Notes under the pieces: generated by a model
The model's database searches: none
Seen by the model: the letters and a program-made list of their open reading frames with translations, nothing else
Told to the model about the DNA's origin: nothing
Program-made: the position numbers and the translations under genes
Part shown: piece by piece, positions 9,499 to 19,430 of the stretch
How positions within the stretch are numbered: position 1 is the first letter of the stretch
Layout: the number at the start of each line of letters is the position of its first letter
Origin: Micromonospora mirobrigensis
Lineage (GTDB): Bacteria; Actinomycetota; Actinomycetes; Mycobacteriales; Micromonosporaceae
Direction: 5' to 3'
DNA: 64,000 nucleotides
Assembly (NCBI RefSeq): GCF_900091555.1
Contig: NZ_FMCX01000004.1
Span: 124,001 to 188,000 of the forward strand

Positions 9499-12400
9499 TC
9501 AGTTGCGGACGACGGTGAACGTGCCGGTGGTGTTGCGGATGTCCTGGTCGTTGTCGGTCAGCCGCAGGTTGGTGAAGGTGGCCGAGCCGACGGCCGGGCC
9601 CTGGCCCGGCTCGGGCAGCTCGTTGGCCCACACGGCGAAGCCCGACCTGGCGTCGAAGGCGTCACCGCTGCGCCTCGCCCCGGAGATCGACACGTTGGTG
9701 AACACCGTGTCGGTGACCGGGTTCTCCGGCTGGCCGCCGGTGTACCTGGTCTGGAACATGATCCCCGAATACGTCGGATCGACGATGTCCACGTCGGAGA
9801 CCCGGATGCCGCGGAACTCCTTCGAGGCGGAGAAGAGCCAGATCGCCGGGAAGGTCTGCGCCCCCCAGAAGTGGCCGCCCGCCCGGACCAGCGAGATGTT
9901 CTGGAACTGCGTCGGCGGGCTGGCGCCGAACCCGACGAAGGGGTAGCCGAAGTCCAACGAGCTGATGGTGATCCCCGAGTAGGTCAGCATGTCGGCGATG
10001 TACAGGTTGCGGAAGACGTTGTCGTATCCGCCGTACACGGCCAGCCCCGCCGCCCGCCAGGTCAACGTCGCGGTCAGGTTCTCGAACACGTTGCCGTGGT
10101 TGCCGGTCGCCGCACCCTGGTCGGTGGCGGAGAACAGGGCGAACGCGTCGTCGCCGTTGGACCGGCCCTCCGAGTTGGTGACCAGGTTGTTCGTGCTGCC
10201 GTTCGTCATGTTCACCCCGTCGGCGAAGGTGTCCCGGAACCGGCTGTCCCGGATGGTCAGCCCACTGACGCTCACCCCCAGTACGCGCAGACGGTGTGCT
10301 CCACCCAGACGCTGTCCAGGGTCAGGTTGTCGACGTCCTTCAGCTCGCCCCACACCTTGCCCGGACCGTCGATCCGGTTGGTGTAGTTGCCGAAGAACGC
10401 CAGGTGGGCGAAGGTCGACCCGCTCGCCGAGGACTCCACCCGGAAACCGGCGTCGGTGTTCTGCTGGTTGGTGGGCGTCTGGAAGCGGGTGAACCACATG
10501 CCCGCGCCGACCACCGTCACCGGCTTGCCGTACACCTGGAACTTCTGGGCGGTGTCGTAGGTGCCCGGCGGCAGGTAGACGCCGACCAGGCTGCCCGTGG
10601 GGTCCATCCGGACGGCGTCCAGCGCGTTCTGCACGTCGGCGTGGCTGAAGCCGTTCGGCACCCTGTAGCGGGCCGGGTCCGGGTTGGCCCGCGGCGACAC
10701 CAGCTCGGTGTCGACGAAGTCGATCGCGTACGTGGTGGTGTTGGCCGGATCCTTCTGGAGCCGGATGGTGGCGCCGGCCGGGACGGTCGAGCTCAGCATC
10801 ACGTTGGCCTCGTCGTACAGGTGGCGGGGAGCGCCGGCGCCCGGCGAGTCACTCGGGCCCGCCTCGGCCCCGTAGAGCCAGCTGTGCCTCGAGGTCAGGT
10901 TGATCGGCTTGTGCAGCACCCCGTCGACGTAGACGTTCACCGTCGCGTCGATCCCGCCGCCGCCCGGGGCGTCCGGAATGGAGAAGCGGGTGACCAGGGT
11001 GTTGGTGGCGGCCCGGGTGGTCCACTCGACGTACGCGCCGGTGGTGTTCAGGGTGACCGCCCGGCGGTCGGACGCCTCGCCGGCCAGGTCGCCGATGGTC
11101 CGGTTCGGCCCGATCACCTGCGCGCCGCCGCCGACCCGGCCGTCCTCGGCCTCGTACGTGTCGTAGGGGACGTTCGCGCCCCGGCCGACGAAGAGCGGCC
11201 GGTCGCTGGTGTTGTTCTGCTGCCTGACCGGCAGCTCGTTGGCGTCGGCGGCGAGCGCCACCCGCACGGTGTACCGCCCGTTCGCCGCCGTCCAGGTGCC
11301 CAGGCCGACCGGCGGGCTGGTCGCCCCGGCCGCCAGGGTGCCGCTGTACGAGCCGGTGAGGGTGCGCACCACCGAGCCGGTGTCGCTGAGCACGGTGAGG
11401 GTGATGCCGTGTGCCCCGGCGGCCGAGGCGACCGTGCCCTGGTTGCGGATCGACACCGAGAAGCTGACCGGGGCGCCGGCGCTCGGCGTGCCGGGTGACC
11501 AGCTCACCGCCCCGGCGACCAGGTCGGAGCTGGGCACCGCGCCGACCGTCAGCGCGGTGGTCCGGCTGTTGTTCGACTCGTTCTGCTCGGTCACCGTGTT
11601 CGCCTCGTCGGCCGTGGCGGTCACCTGGTAGCTGCCGGCGTTGCGGGCGCCGACGGCGAGGGTGACGGTCGCCGAGGCGCCGGCCGCGAGCGCGCCGACG
11701 GCCGCGGTGCCGACCTTCGTCGTACCCAGGGAGAACGTGACCACGGAGGCGGCGGCCGGCGCGGTGCCGGCGTTGCGGACGGTGGCGGAGAGGGTGACCG
11801 GGTCGGTCTCCACCGGCGCGGACGGCGCCGCGGACAGGGCGGTGACGGTGAGGTCCGGGTTCGGCGCCGGGGTGCCGATCACCTGGAACTCGGCGACCTG
11901 CCCGTTGGACGACCCCGAGTTGGCGGTGAACTGCAGCCGCACGTCCGCGGCGGTGGCGCTGACCGGGATGGTCACCGTGTTGCTGCTGGCCGGGCTGAAC
12001 GAGTACGTCGTCGAGCCGACCAGGCTGGTGAAGCCGGAGGCGGACTGCTCCCGGCCGAGCACCTGGAAGGTCTGCGTGCGCGGCCCCCAGACCGGATCCG
12101 GGTTCAGCTTGACCACTATCGCGCTGATGCGGGCGTTGGCCCCCAGCGCGACGGTCAGCGTGCTCGGGTACGCCCCCGGCGCGCCCTCCCAGTAGGTGCT
12201 CACGTCGCCGTCGTCGGCGTTGGCGGCGTTGAACACGTGCACCACCGAGGAGGCGGTGATCGGCTTGCCGGCGGCCAGGTTGCTGCCGGTCGGGGTGCTG
12301 CCGGTGCGGGTGACCGTGTTGGAGGTCGCCGAGACGTTCCCGGCGGCGTCCCGGGCCCGGACGTGGTAGGAGACGGTGGCGCCGTCCGGCTGGCTGTCGG

Positions 12401-13778
12401 TCCAGGTCAGGGTCGAGCCGCTGACGCTGCCGCGCAGCGCGTCGTCGGCGTAGACGTCGTAGCCGGTGACGCCCACGTTGTCGGTCGACGCCGTCCAGGT
12501 CAGCCGGATCTGCCCGGCCGCCGGCTGGGTGTACGCCAGACTGCCCGGCGCGGTCGGCGCCGTGGTGTCCCCGGTGTTGCCGGTGCGGGTGACGGTGGTG
12601 CTGTTGGCCGACTGGTTGCCGGCCGCGTCGCGGGCCCGCACGTGGTAGGAGACGGTCGTCCCGGCCGGCTGGGTGTCGGTGTACGTGAGGGTCGACCCGC
12701 TGACGCTGGTGCGCAGCGTGCCGTTGGCGTAGACGTCGTAGCCGGTGACGCCCACGTTGTCGGCAGACGCCGTCCAGGTGAGCCGGACCTGGTCGGTGGC
12801 GGGCTCGGTGAGGGCCAGGTTGCCGGGGGCGCTCGGCGGCTGGGTGTCGCCGGTGGCCGGGCCGTAGACCTCCAACTCGGCGAGCTGGCCGGCGGGCCAG
12901 CCGGTGTTCGCGGTGAACAGCAGCCGCAGGTACCGGGTGGTGGTCGTGCCGACGGTGACGGTGACCGTGTTGCCGCCGGCGGGGTCGAACGCGTACCCGG
13001 CGGCGGCGACGAGCGCGGTGAAGGTGGATCCGTCGGTGCTGCCCTGCACGGTCAGCGTCTGGGTGCGCGCCGGCCAACCGGTGGGCAGCTTGAGCACCAC
13101 CCTGTCGACCGCCACGGCGGCGCCGAGGTCGACCCGGATCCACTGCGGGAAGGCGTTGTTGGCGCTCTCCCAGTAGGTGGCCGGGTTGCCGTCGTTGGCG
13201 TTGCCGGCGCCGTAGACGTCGGAGTGGCTGCTCTCCGCCATGGTCCGGCCGGCGGCCAGGTTGGTCGACGAGGCCGCCGCGCCGTACACCTCCAGCTCGG
13301 CGAGCTGCGCGGCGGTCCAGCCGGTGTTGGCGGTGACGGTGATCCGGACGTACCGGGCGCTGGCGGCCGGGAAGCTCAGCGCGACCGTGTTGCCGGTGGC
13401 CGGGCCGAACGCGCGTCCGGCCGGGGCGAGCAGGGTGGTGAAGCCGCTGCCGTCGGTGCTGCCCTGCACCGACAGGGTCTCGGTGCGCGACTCCCAGCCG
13501 GTGGGGAGCTTCAGCACGACCTGGTCGACCGACCGGGCGGACCCGAGGTCGACCTGGGCCCACTGGGGGAAGGTGCTGCCGGCGCTCTCCCAGTAGCTGC
13601 CGGCGTTGCCGTCGGTGAGGTTGCCGGCCGCGTACGGGCCGTTGACGCTGCTGGCGCTGGCGGTGCGGCCGAGCGCGAGGTTCGGACCGCCGGCCGCGGC
13701 GGCCGGGGACGGGGGCGGGGCCGTGACGGCCAGCGCGACCGCGGCGAGCACCCCGACCAGGGTACGGAATCTGGACAT
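9499..13778 (-). pseudogene. Multidomain secreted GH87-like alpha-1,3-glucanase, interrupted by a frameshift
   Basis: About 1,425 residues if the frame is restored. Order: signal peptide (1-29); discoidin domains at about 30-170 and 172-312; two fibronectin type III repeats (313-495); a third discoidin domain (500-640); two CARDB-like repeats (640-860); a CBM6/35-like domain (YDTYEAEDG onward); then the GH87-like beta-helix. The first frame stops at 10272 right after VEHTVCAYWG, and the other frame resumes with VSVSGLTIRDSRFRDTFADG. One extra G in the G5 tract (plus-strand C5, 10275-10279) joins them without a gap, as paralogues at 13870 and 23367 show. The catalytic-type Asp (FADGVN) and Asp pair (NGDDAF) 23 residues later lie after the break, so the first frame alone would be inactive. 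Sequencing error, true mutation and recoding are all possible. Confidence 0.85.
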
Positions 13779-13833
13779 GGTGGAGGGACACCTTCTTCCG
13801 GGGACGTGGAGAGGTGGTGTGGTGGGGGTGGGG

Positions 13834-13863
13834 CGGGGTCCCCGCGGCGCCGCGGGGACCCCG
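13834..13863 (-). terminator. 30-bp perfect palindrome between two GH87 genes
   Basis: The 15-bp arms 13834-13848 and 13849-13863 are exact reverse complements. The palindrome lies 7 nt past the stop of the upstream GH87 gene (13870) and about 55 nt before the next start. It most likely folds as a terminator, so the two GH87 genes need not be one transcript. Confidence 0.55.
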
Positions 13864-13869
13864 GGGCGG

Positions 13870-16758
13870 TCAGCCGGCGTACACCTCGAACTCGCCGAGC
13901 TGGCCGGCGGGCCAGCCGGTGTTGCCGGTGAATGTCAGCCGCAGGTGCCGGTGGGCGGCGGACGGGAAGGTGATGGTGGCGGTGTTGCCGGTGGCCGGGT
14001 CGAAGGTGTAGCCGGCCGACGCCTTCAGCGTGGTCCAGGTCGACCCGTCGGTGGAGCCGAGCACCGACAGGGTCTGGGTCCGGGTCTGCCACGCCGCGGA
14101 CGGCGGCAGCTTCAGCACGACCCGGGACACCGGGTACGTCGCGCCCAGGTCCACGGTGAGCGACTGCGGGAAGGCGTTGTTGGCGCTCTCCCAGTAGCTG
14201 CCGGCGTTGCCGTCGACCGTGTTGGCCGCGCCGTACACGTCGGCGTGGCTGGTCTCGGTGACCGGCCGCCCGGCGGCCAGGTTGCCGCTCGGCGGCGGCG
14301 GCGTGGTGGTGGTCGGCGGGGTGGTGGTCGGCGGCGGCGTGGTGGTCGTGGTGCCGCCGTACACCTCGAACTCGGCGGCCTGCCCGGCCGGCCAGCCGGT
14401 GTTGCCGGTGACGCTGAGCCGGAGGTGCCGCCGCTCCCCCGCGGTGAGCGGGATCGTCACGGCGTTGCCGGTGGCCGGGTCGAAGGTGTAGCCGGCCGAC
14501 GCCTTGAGCGTGGTCCAGGTCGACCCGTCGGTGGAGCCGAGCACGGACAGCGTCTGGGTACGCCGCTCCCAGCCCGCCGGCAGCTTCACCACCACCCGGT
14601 CGACGGTGCGCGCCGCCCCGAGGTCCACGGTCAACGTCTGCGGGAACGCGTTGTTGGCACTCTCCCAGTAGGTGCCGGCGTTGCCGTCCACCGCGTTGCC
14701 CGCCGCGTACGTCTGGGTGCTGCTGGACGCGGTGGCCGGCCGGCCGAGGGCGAGGTTGCCGCCGGACGGCGGCGGGGTGGTCGGGGTCGGGCTGGGCGTC
14801 GGGGTCGGGCTGGGCGTCGGACTGGGGGTCGGGGTCGGGGTGGGCGGGGTGGACGGGCCGTTGCCCCACTGCGGCTCCGGCCACGGACCGCAGTACGGGC
14901 TCGCCGAGTACCAGCCGGAGTTGCCGGCGCCCTGGGTGATCTGGAAGCCGCTGCCGACGCAGTTGTACATGGGGTTCGCCTGGGCGACGCCGCTGGCCCG
15001 GACGCCTGTGAAGCTGACCTGGCTGGGCGCCTGCACCTGGAGCGCGAAGGTGCCCGCGCCGTCGATGCGCACGTTTGTCAGGTTGATGCCGCTGGTCTGC
15101 CCCTCGATCCAGTGCAGCGCGGCGTAGGAGCTGTCCAGGATGTCGGTGTCGGTGACGTTGACGGTGGCGCCCTGGATCGGTTCGTTGAGCGCCGAGAACC
15201 AGATCGCCCCGACGCCGAAGCGCCAGTTGTAGTCGGAGTTGCCGTTGCGGATCAGGGTGTTGCGGGCCACGGTGATGGTGCCGGCGACCGCCGTGGGGCC
15301 GTTCACCCCGGGATAGCGGTTCGCCACGTGGATGCCGCCGCCGTTGGTGACCGAGTCGGCGGTGACGTTGTCGGTGATCCGGATGTCCCGGCCGCCGTAG
15401 GTGACCAGGTTGTTGGCCAGGACGGTGACGCCGACGGTGTTGAAGGTGAAGGCGTTGTTGACGTTCGGCACGCTCTGCGCCCACATCGCCAGGCCGTCGT
15501 CGCCGGTGTTGCGGACGAAGGTGTTGGTCACCGTGGAGTTGGTGACGCCCCAGTGGAAGTTCACCCCGTCGGCGGTCTGGTCGAGGATCCGGCTGTTGCG
15601 GATGGTGAGGTTGTCCATCGGGCCGTCCATCCAGGCGCCGACCTTGGTGTGCTGCAACCAGAGGTTGTCCACCACCGAGTTCGACATCGCCCCGCCCAGG
15701 GCGTTGACCTGGTCCTCGTCCACCCGCTCGCGAATGTCGCCGATGATGGCGAAGTCCCGCAGGGTGACGTTGCGGCTGGGCCCGCCGGCCTCGTGCGGCC
15801 GGATCTCGCCGCCGTAGCCGCCGCCGGGCACGTACTTGCCGTAGATGCCGGCGGCCCGCCTGCGGTCGGTGGGGTGCCGGCCGCCGAGCACCGAGTACCA
15901 GGGCCCGGCGCCGCGCAGGGTCACCCCGTCGACGACCACGTGGTCCCAGAGGGTGAAGGTACCGGCGGGAATCCATACCGCCCTGCCCTGCGCCCTGCCG
16001 GCGTCCACGGCGGCCTGGAACCTCGCCGTCGAGTCGGTGGCGCCCGTCGGGTCGGCGCCGAAGTCGGTGACCACGTCCAGCACGCCGGCGGGCTTGGCGA
16101 TCTGACCGCCGACCAGCTCGAAGTCGGCCAGGTCGATGGTGAACGTGGGCGACTGCGCGGTCGAGGAGACCTGGAGGCGGATCTTCGTGCCGGCCGGGTA
16201 GGTCGTGCCGAGGCGGGTGCGGGTCTCGTCGTAGAAGTGGTGCGGGTTGGTGTCGCCGGGGTTGTTGTTGAACGGGTAACCGCCGTAGTACCAGCCGTAC
16301 CGAGAGGTGACCGGGACCGCCTTGACCAGGGCGCCGTCGGCGCGCAGGTCGATGGTGGCGTCCCGGCCGGTGCCGGCGGCGTTGTCCGGCAGGCTGTACC
16401 GGAAGGTCACCGCGTCGGCGGGCGCGGTGAGGGTGAACTCGACGTACTCGCCGACGGCGTCGAGGGTGACCGCCTCCCGGCCGGAGGCCTCCGACGGGAG
16501 GGTGCCGTAGCGACGGTCGGGGCCGATCCGGGTGCCGGTGTGGGCGGCGTTCTCCGCCTCCTGCTCGACGAAGGGCACGGTGGCGCCGCGGCCCGGGATG
16601 TCGAACGGGGACAGCCCGGCCGCCCGGGCCGGCGTGGCGGTGGTGGTGAGCGCCAGGACGGTGACGGAGGTGGCGGCCAGCGCGGTGCCGGCGAGGGCGG
16701 CCAGCCCCGCGCGGAACCGGCGACGGCGCGGGTGGTGCGGGGTGCTGTGGTCGGCCAT
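13870..16758 (-). CDS. Secreted GH87-like alpha-1,3-glucanase with two C-terminal discoidin domains
   Basis: A 962-residue exported enzyme. The signal peptide (1-47) has an RRRRFRAG n-region and ends ATPARAAG. A CBM6/35-like beta-sandwich follows at about 60-215 (VPFVEQEAENAAHTGT). The beta-helix catalytic domain covers about 225-640, then a (PT/PS)n linker (645-680), a discoidin domain, a TTPP-rich linker and a second discoidin domain to the end. D397 (ADGVNF) and the pair D420-D421 (NTGDDGLAMW) reproduce the three-Asp arrangement of GH87, in which an Asp precedes an Asp pair by about 23 residues. Expected reaction: endo-hydrolysis of alpha-1,3-glucan or nigeran. A CGTCGG-flanked leader of about 80 nt precedes the ATG, and the GH13 gene upstream is closed by its own terminator. 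Confidence 0.88.
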   Translation of the reverse strand: MADHSTPHHPRRRRFRAGLAALAGTALAATSVTVLALTTTATPARAAGLSPFDIPGRGATVPFVEQEAENAAHTGTRIGPDRRYGTLPSEASGREAVTLDAVGEYVEFTLTAPADAVTFRYSLPDNAAGTGRDATIDLRADGALVKAVPVTSRYGWYYGGYPFNNNPGDTNPHHFYDETRTRLGTTYPAGTKIRLQVSSTAQSPTFTIDLADFELVGGQIAKPAGVLDVVTDFGADPTGATDSTARFQAAVDAGRAQGRAVWIPAGTFTLWDHVVVDGVTLRGAGPWYSVLGGRHPTDRRRAAGIYGKYVPGGGYGGEIRPHEAGGPSRNVTLRDFAIIGDIRERVDEDQVNALGGAMSNSVVDNLWLQHTKVGAWMDGPMDNLTIRNSRILDQTADGVNFHWGVTNSTVTNTFVRNTGDDGLAMWAQSVPNVNNAFTFNTVGVTVLANNLVTYGGRDIRITDNVTADSVTNGGGIHVANRYPGVNGPTAVAGTITVARNTLIRNGNSDYNWRFGVGAIWFSALNEPIQGATVNVTDTDILDSSYAALHWIEGQTSGINLTNVRIDGAGTFALQVQAPSQVSFTGVRASGVAQANPMYNCVGSGFQITQGAGNSGWYSASPYCGPWPEPQWGNGPSTPPTPTPTPSPTPSPTPTPSPTPTTPPPSGGNLALGRPATASSSTQTYAAGNAVDGNAGTYWESANNAFPQTLTVDLGAARTVDRVVVKLPAGWERRTQTLSVLGSTDGSTWTTLKASAGYTFDPATGNAVTIPLTAGERRHLRLSVTGNTGWPAGQAAEFEVYGGTTTTTPPPTTTPPTTTTPPPPSGNLAAGRPVTETSHADVYGAANTVDGNAGSYWESANNAFPQSLTVDLGATYPVSRVVLKLPPSAAWQTRTQTLSVLGSTDGSTWTTLKASAGYTFDPATGNTATITFPSAAHRHLRLTFTGNTGWPAGQLGEFEVYAG

Positions 16759-16836
16759 GAGGGGTGTGCTCCCATTCGTCGGATGGCCAGGTCCCCCGTG
16801 CGGTGCGGTGTTGCCGTTCCTCCTCCCTGCTCGGGC

Positions 16837-16868
16837 GGCGCCGGCGGCCGGGACGGGCCGCCGGCGCC
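16837..16868 (-). terminator. Hairpin terminator after the GH13 gene
   Basis: A perfect 13-bp stem (16837-16849 with 16856-16868) with a 6-nt loop lies 9 nt past the GH13 stop codon. It ends the ABC/GH13 operon. Confidence 0.65.
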
Positions 16869-16877
16869 GGGGACGGG

Positions 16878-18503
16878 TCAGCGGGTGCGCAGCCAGACCG
16901 CGGTGTCCGACGGCAGCCGGTCGTCGTCGAGCGGTCCGCTGGACAGCAGCACCCGCTCGTGCGCGGGCAGCGGCACGGCGACCGCGGAGAGGTTGACCAG
17001 GCAGGTGAAGCCGGAATCGCGGGCGAAGGCGAGCACCTGATCCGGGGCGGGCAGCCAGGTGAGCCCGCCGTCGCCGAGCGCGGACTCGGACCGGCGGATC
17101 GCGATGGCCGCCCGGTAGAGCTCCAGCATCGAGTGCGGGTCGCCGGTCTGGGCGCGGGCCGTGCGGTCCTTCCAGTCGGCCGGCTGCGGCAACCAGGGTT
17201 CGGCCGCCGCGCCGTCGGGGCTGAACCCGAACGGCGGGGTGTCACCGGCCCAGGGCAACGGCACCCGACAGCCGTCCCGGCCGGGGTCGACCCGGCCGGA
17301 CCGTTCCCACATCGGGTCCTGGCGCAGCTCGTACGGGATGTCCTCGACCTCCCAGAGCCCCAGCTCGTCCCCCTGGTAGACGTACGCGGCGCCGGGCAGC
17401 GACAGGGACAGCAGCGCGGCGGCCCGGGCCCGGCGGGTGCCCAGTTCCAGGTCGGTGGGGATCCCCTCGCGCTTGGCCGCGAAGCTGAACCGGGTGTCCG
17501 CCCGGCCGTAGCGGGTGACGTGCCGGGTGACGTCGTGGTTGGAGAGCACCCAGGTGGCGGGCGCGCCGACCGGCGCGTGGGCGCTCAGTGTCCCGTCGAT
17601 GCTCTCGCGCAGCGCCGAGGCGTCCCAGGCGCAGCCGAGGAAGTCGAAGTTGAAGGCCGCGTGCAGCTCGTCGGGGCGCAGGTAGTTGGCGAACCGCTGT
17701 CGGTCCGGCAGCCACACCTCGCCGATCAGGGCCCGGTCACCCGGGTAGGAGTCGGCGACCCGCCGCCAACTCCGATAGATCTCGTGCACCCCGTCGAGAT
17801 CGCGGAAGGGGTGCGGCCGGTCCGGCCGGGTCTCGGGCAGGGTGCCGTCCTTGACCAGCAGCCCGGCCGAGTCGATGCGGATGCCGTCGACCCCGCGGTC
17901 GAACCAGAACCGCAGGATGTCCTCGAACTCGGCCCGCACCCTCAGGTGGTCCCAGTTGAAGTCCGGCTGCTCGGGGGCGAACAGGTGCAGGTACCAGTCG
18001 CCGGGGGTGCCGTCCGGGTCGATCGTCCGGGTCCAGGTGGGGCCGCCGAACTCGCCCACCCAGTCGGTGGGCCGCTGGTCGCCGTCCGGACCCCGCCCGG
18101 GGCGGAACCAGAACAGCTCCCGCTCGGGCGCGTCCGGCCCGCCGGCGAGGGCCGCCCGGAACCAGGGGTGGGCATCGGAGCAGTGGTTCGGCACCACGTC
18201 GACGATGATCCGGATGCCCAGCTCGTGCGCCTCGCCGATCAGCGCCTCGGCCTCGGCCAGGGTGCCGAAGACCGGGTCGATGTCGCGGTGGTCGGCCACG
18301 TCGTAGCCGGCGTCGGCCATCGGGGACGGGTACCAGGGGCTGAACCAGATGGCGTCGACGCCCAGCTCGGACAGGTGGTGGAGCCGGGACCGGATGCCGG
18401 CGAGGTCGCCGACGCCGTCGCCGTCCGCGTCGGCGAAGCTACGGGGATAGACCTGGTAGATAACCGCCCCACGCCACCACGGACGTCTGTCTGGTGTGGA
18501 CAT
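16878..18503 (-). CDS. GH13 family alpha-glucosidase
   Basis: A 541-residue cytoplasmic enzyme, without signal peptide, of the alpha-amylase clan (oligosaccharide alpha-glucosidase type; subfamily GH13_30 or 13_31-like is likely). The four conserved regions are visible: DVVPNH; GIRIDSA with nucleophile D211; GEVW with acid/base E262; and NHDV with transition-state stabiliser D324. The N-terminal WWRGAVIYQVYPRSF is typical. The ATG at 18503 is preferred, with GCAGG 5 nt upstream; a GTG two codons earlier is possible. It is the last gene of the binding protein-permease-permease operon and would split imported alpha-linked oligosaccharides (nigero- or malto-type) to glucose. Confidence 0.93.
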   Translation of the reverse strand: MSTPDRRPWWRGAVIYQVYPRSFADADGDGVGDLAGIRSRLHHLSELGVDAIWFSPWYPSPMADAGYDVADHRDIDPVFGTLAEAEALIGEAHELGIRIIVDVVPNHCSDAHPWFRAALAGGPDAPERELFWFRPGRGPDGDQRPTDWVGEFGGPTWTRTIDPDGTPGDWYLHLFAPEQPDFNWDHLRVRAEFEDILRFWFDRGVDGIRIDSAGLLVKDGTLPETRPDRPHPFRDLDGVHEIYRSWRRVADSYPGDRALIGEVWLPDRQRFANYLRPDELHAAFNFDFLGCAWDASALRESIDGTLSAHAPVGAPATWVLSNHDVTRHVTRYGRADTRFSFAAKREGIPTDLELGTRRARAAALLSLSLPGAAYVYQGDELGLWEVEDIPYELRQDPMWERSGRVDPGRDGCRVPLPWAGDTPPFGFSPDGAAAEPWLPQPADWKDRTARAQTGDPHSMLELYRAAIAIRRSESALGDGGLTWLPAPDQVLAFARDSGFTCLVNLSAVAVPLPAHERVLLSSGPLDDDRLPSDTAVWLRTR

Positions 18504-18531
18504 GAGCACCTGCTTTCTGCATTGGAACGGG

Positions 18532-19419
18532 CTATCCCTTGATGCTGCCCGTGGTCAGACCCGACATGATGTTCCGTTGGAAGATCAGGAAGATGACGAC
18601 GGTCGGGAGGGCGGCGATCACCGAGGCGGCGATCACCACGTTCATCGGGGTGCCACCGGCGAAGGTGTAGATGCCGACGCTGACCGTCCGGGTCTCGGGC
18701 GAGGGCATGACCAGCTTCGGCCAGAGGAAGTCCTTCCAGACCGCCGTCACGGCGAAGATCGAGACCACGCCGAGGATCGGGCGCGACAGCGGCAGGATGA
18801 TCGACCAGAGCGTGCGCAGCGACGACGCCCCGTCCATGAGGGCCGCCGCCATCAACTCCTCGGGGATCGAGTCGAAGAACCGCTTCAGCAGGAAGATGTT
18901 GAACGCGTTCGCGACCATCGGCAGCCAGATGGCGAACGGCGAGTCGAGCAGATTGAGGTGCAGGATCGGCAGGTCGAGCACGGTCACGTACTGCGGAACG
19001 ATGAGCACCATCGCCGGGATCATCAGGGTGGCGAGCATCAGGCCGAGGATCACGTTGCCGAAGATCGGTCGAAGCTTCGACAACGAGTACGCGGCCGCCG
19101 CGTCGAGGACGAGTTGGAACAGCACCGCGCCGGTCGCGTAGTAGAACGTGTTGAACAGCAGCTTGGCGAGGGCGAGGTTGTTCCACGCGTCGACGTAGTT
19201 CTGCGGCCGCGGATCCTTCGGAAACAGCGTGGGTGGGGTCTGCGCGATCTCCTGGCCGGACTTGAGCGCACCGGTGACCATCCAGTAGAGCGGCCCGAGG
19301 AAGGCGAGCGTGAACCCCACCACGACGACGACCAGCAGCGTCCAGTAGATGACCCGACCGCGGCCCCGGCTGATCTGGGCCTGGGAGATGAGGGTCCGGG
19401 TTCCGGAATCCTGTGCCAT
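18532..19419 (-). CDS. Carbohydrate ABC transporter permease (MalG/CUT1 type)
   Basis: A 295-residue inner-membrane protein with six predicted membrane spans. The first is VIYWTLLVVVVVGFTLAFL. It carries the EAA cytoplasmic loop (EELMAAALMDGASSLRTLW.IILPLSRPILG) that contacts the ATPase. It pairs with the permease encoded just upstream (11-nt gap). The ATG has GCGAGGA directly in front of it, an unusually short spacing that may reflect translational coupling. The operon has no ATP-binding subunit, so a shared MsiK-type ATPase encoded elsewhere is expected, as for other actinobacterial CUT1 systems. Confidence 0.93.
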   Translation of the reverse strand: MAQDSGTRTLISQAQISRGRGRVIYWTLLVVVVVGFTLAFLGPLYWMVTGALKSGQEIAQTPPTLFPKDPRPQNYVDAWNNLALAKLLFNTFYYATGAVLFQLVLDAAAAYSLSKLRPIFGNVILGLMLATLMIPAMVLIVPQYVTVLDLPILHLNLLDSPFAIWLPMVANAFNIFLLKRFFDSIPEELMAAALMDGASSLRTLWSIILPLSRPILGVVSIFAVTAVWKDFLWPKLVMPSPETRTVSVGIYTFAGGTPMNVVIAASVIAALPTVVIFLIFQRNIMSGLTTGSIKG

Positions 19420-19430
19420 TCCTCGCCGTC

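Noticed and set aside
14758..14850. Short tandem repeats in the second GH87 gene as a possible mobile or regulatory repeat
   Set aside because: They encode an in-frame Pro/Thr/Ser linker typical of secreted modular enzymes.
13606..17040. 1,144-codon plus-strand open frame across two GH87 genes
   Set aside because: Low-complexity translation, no ribosome site, spans intergenic hairpins and opposes well-supported genes.
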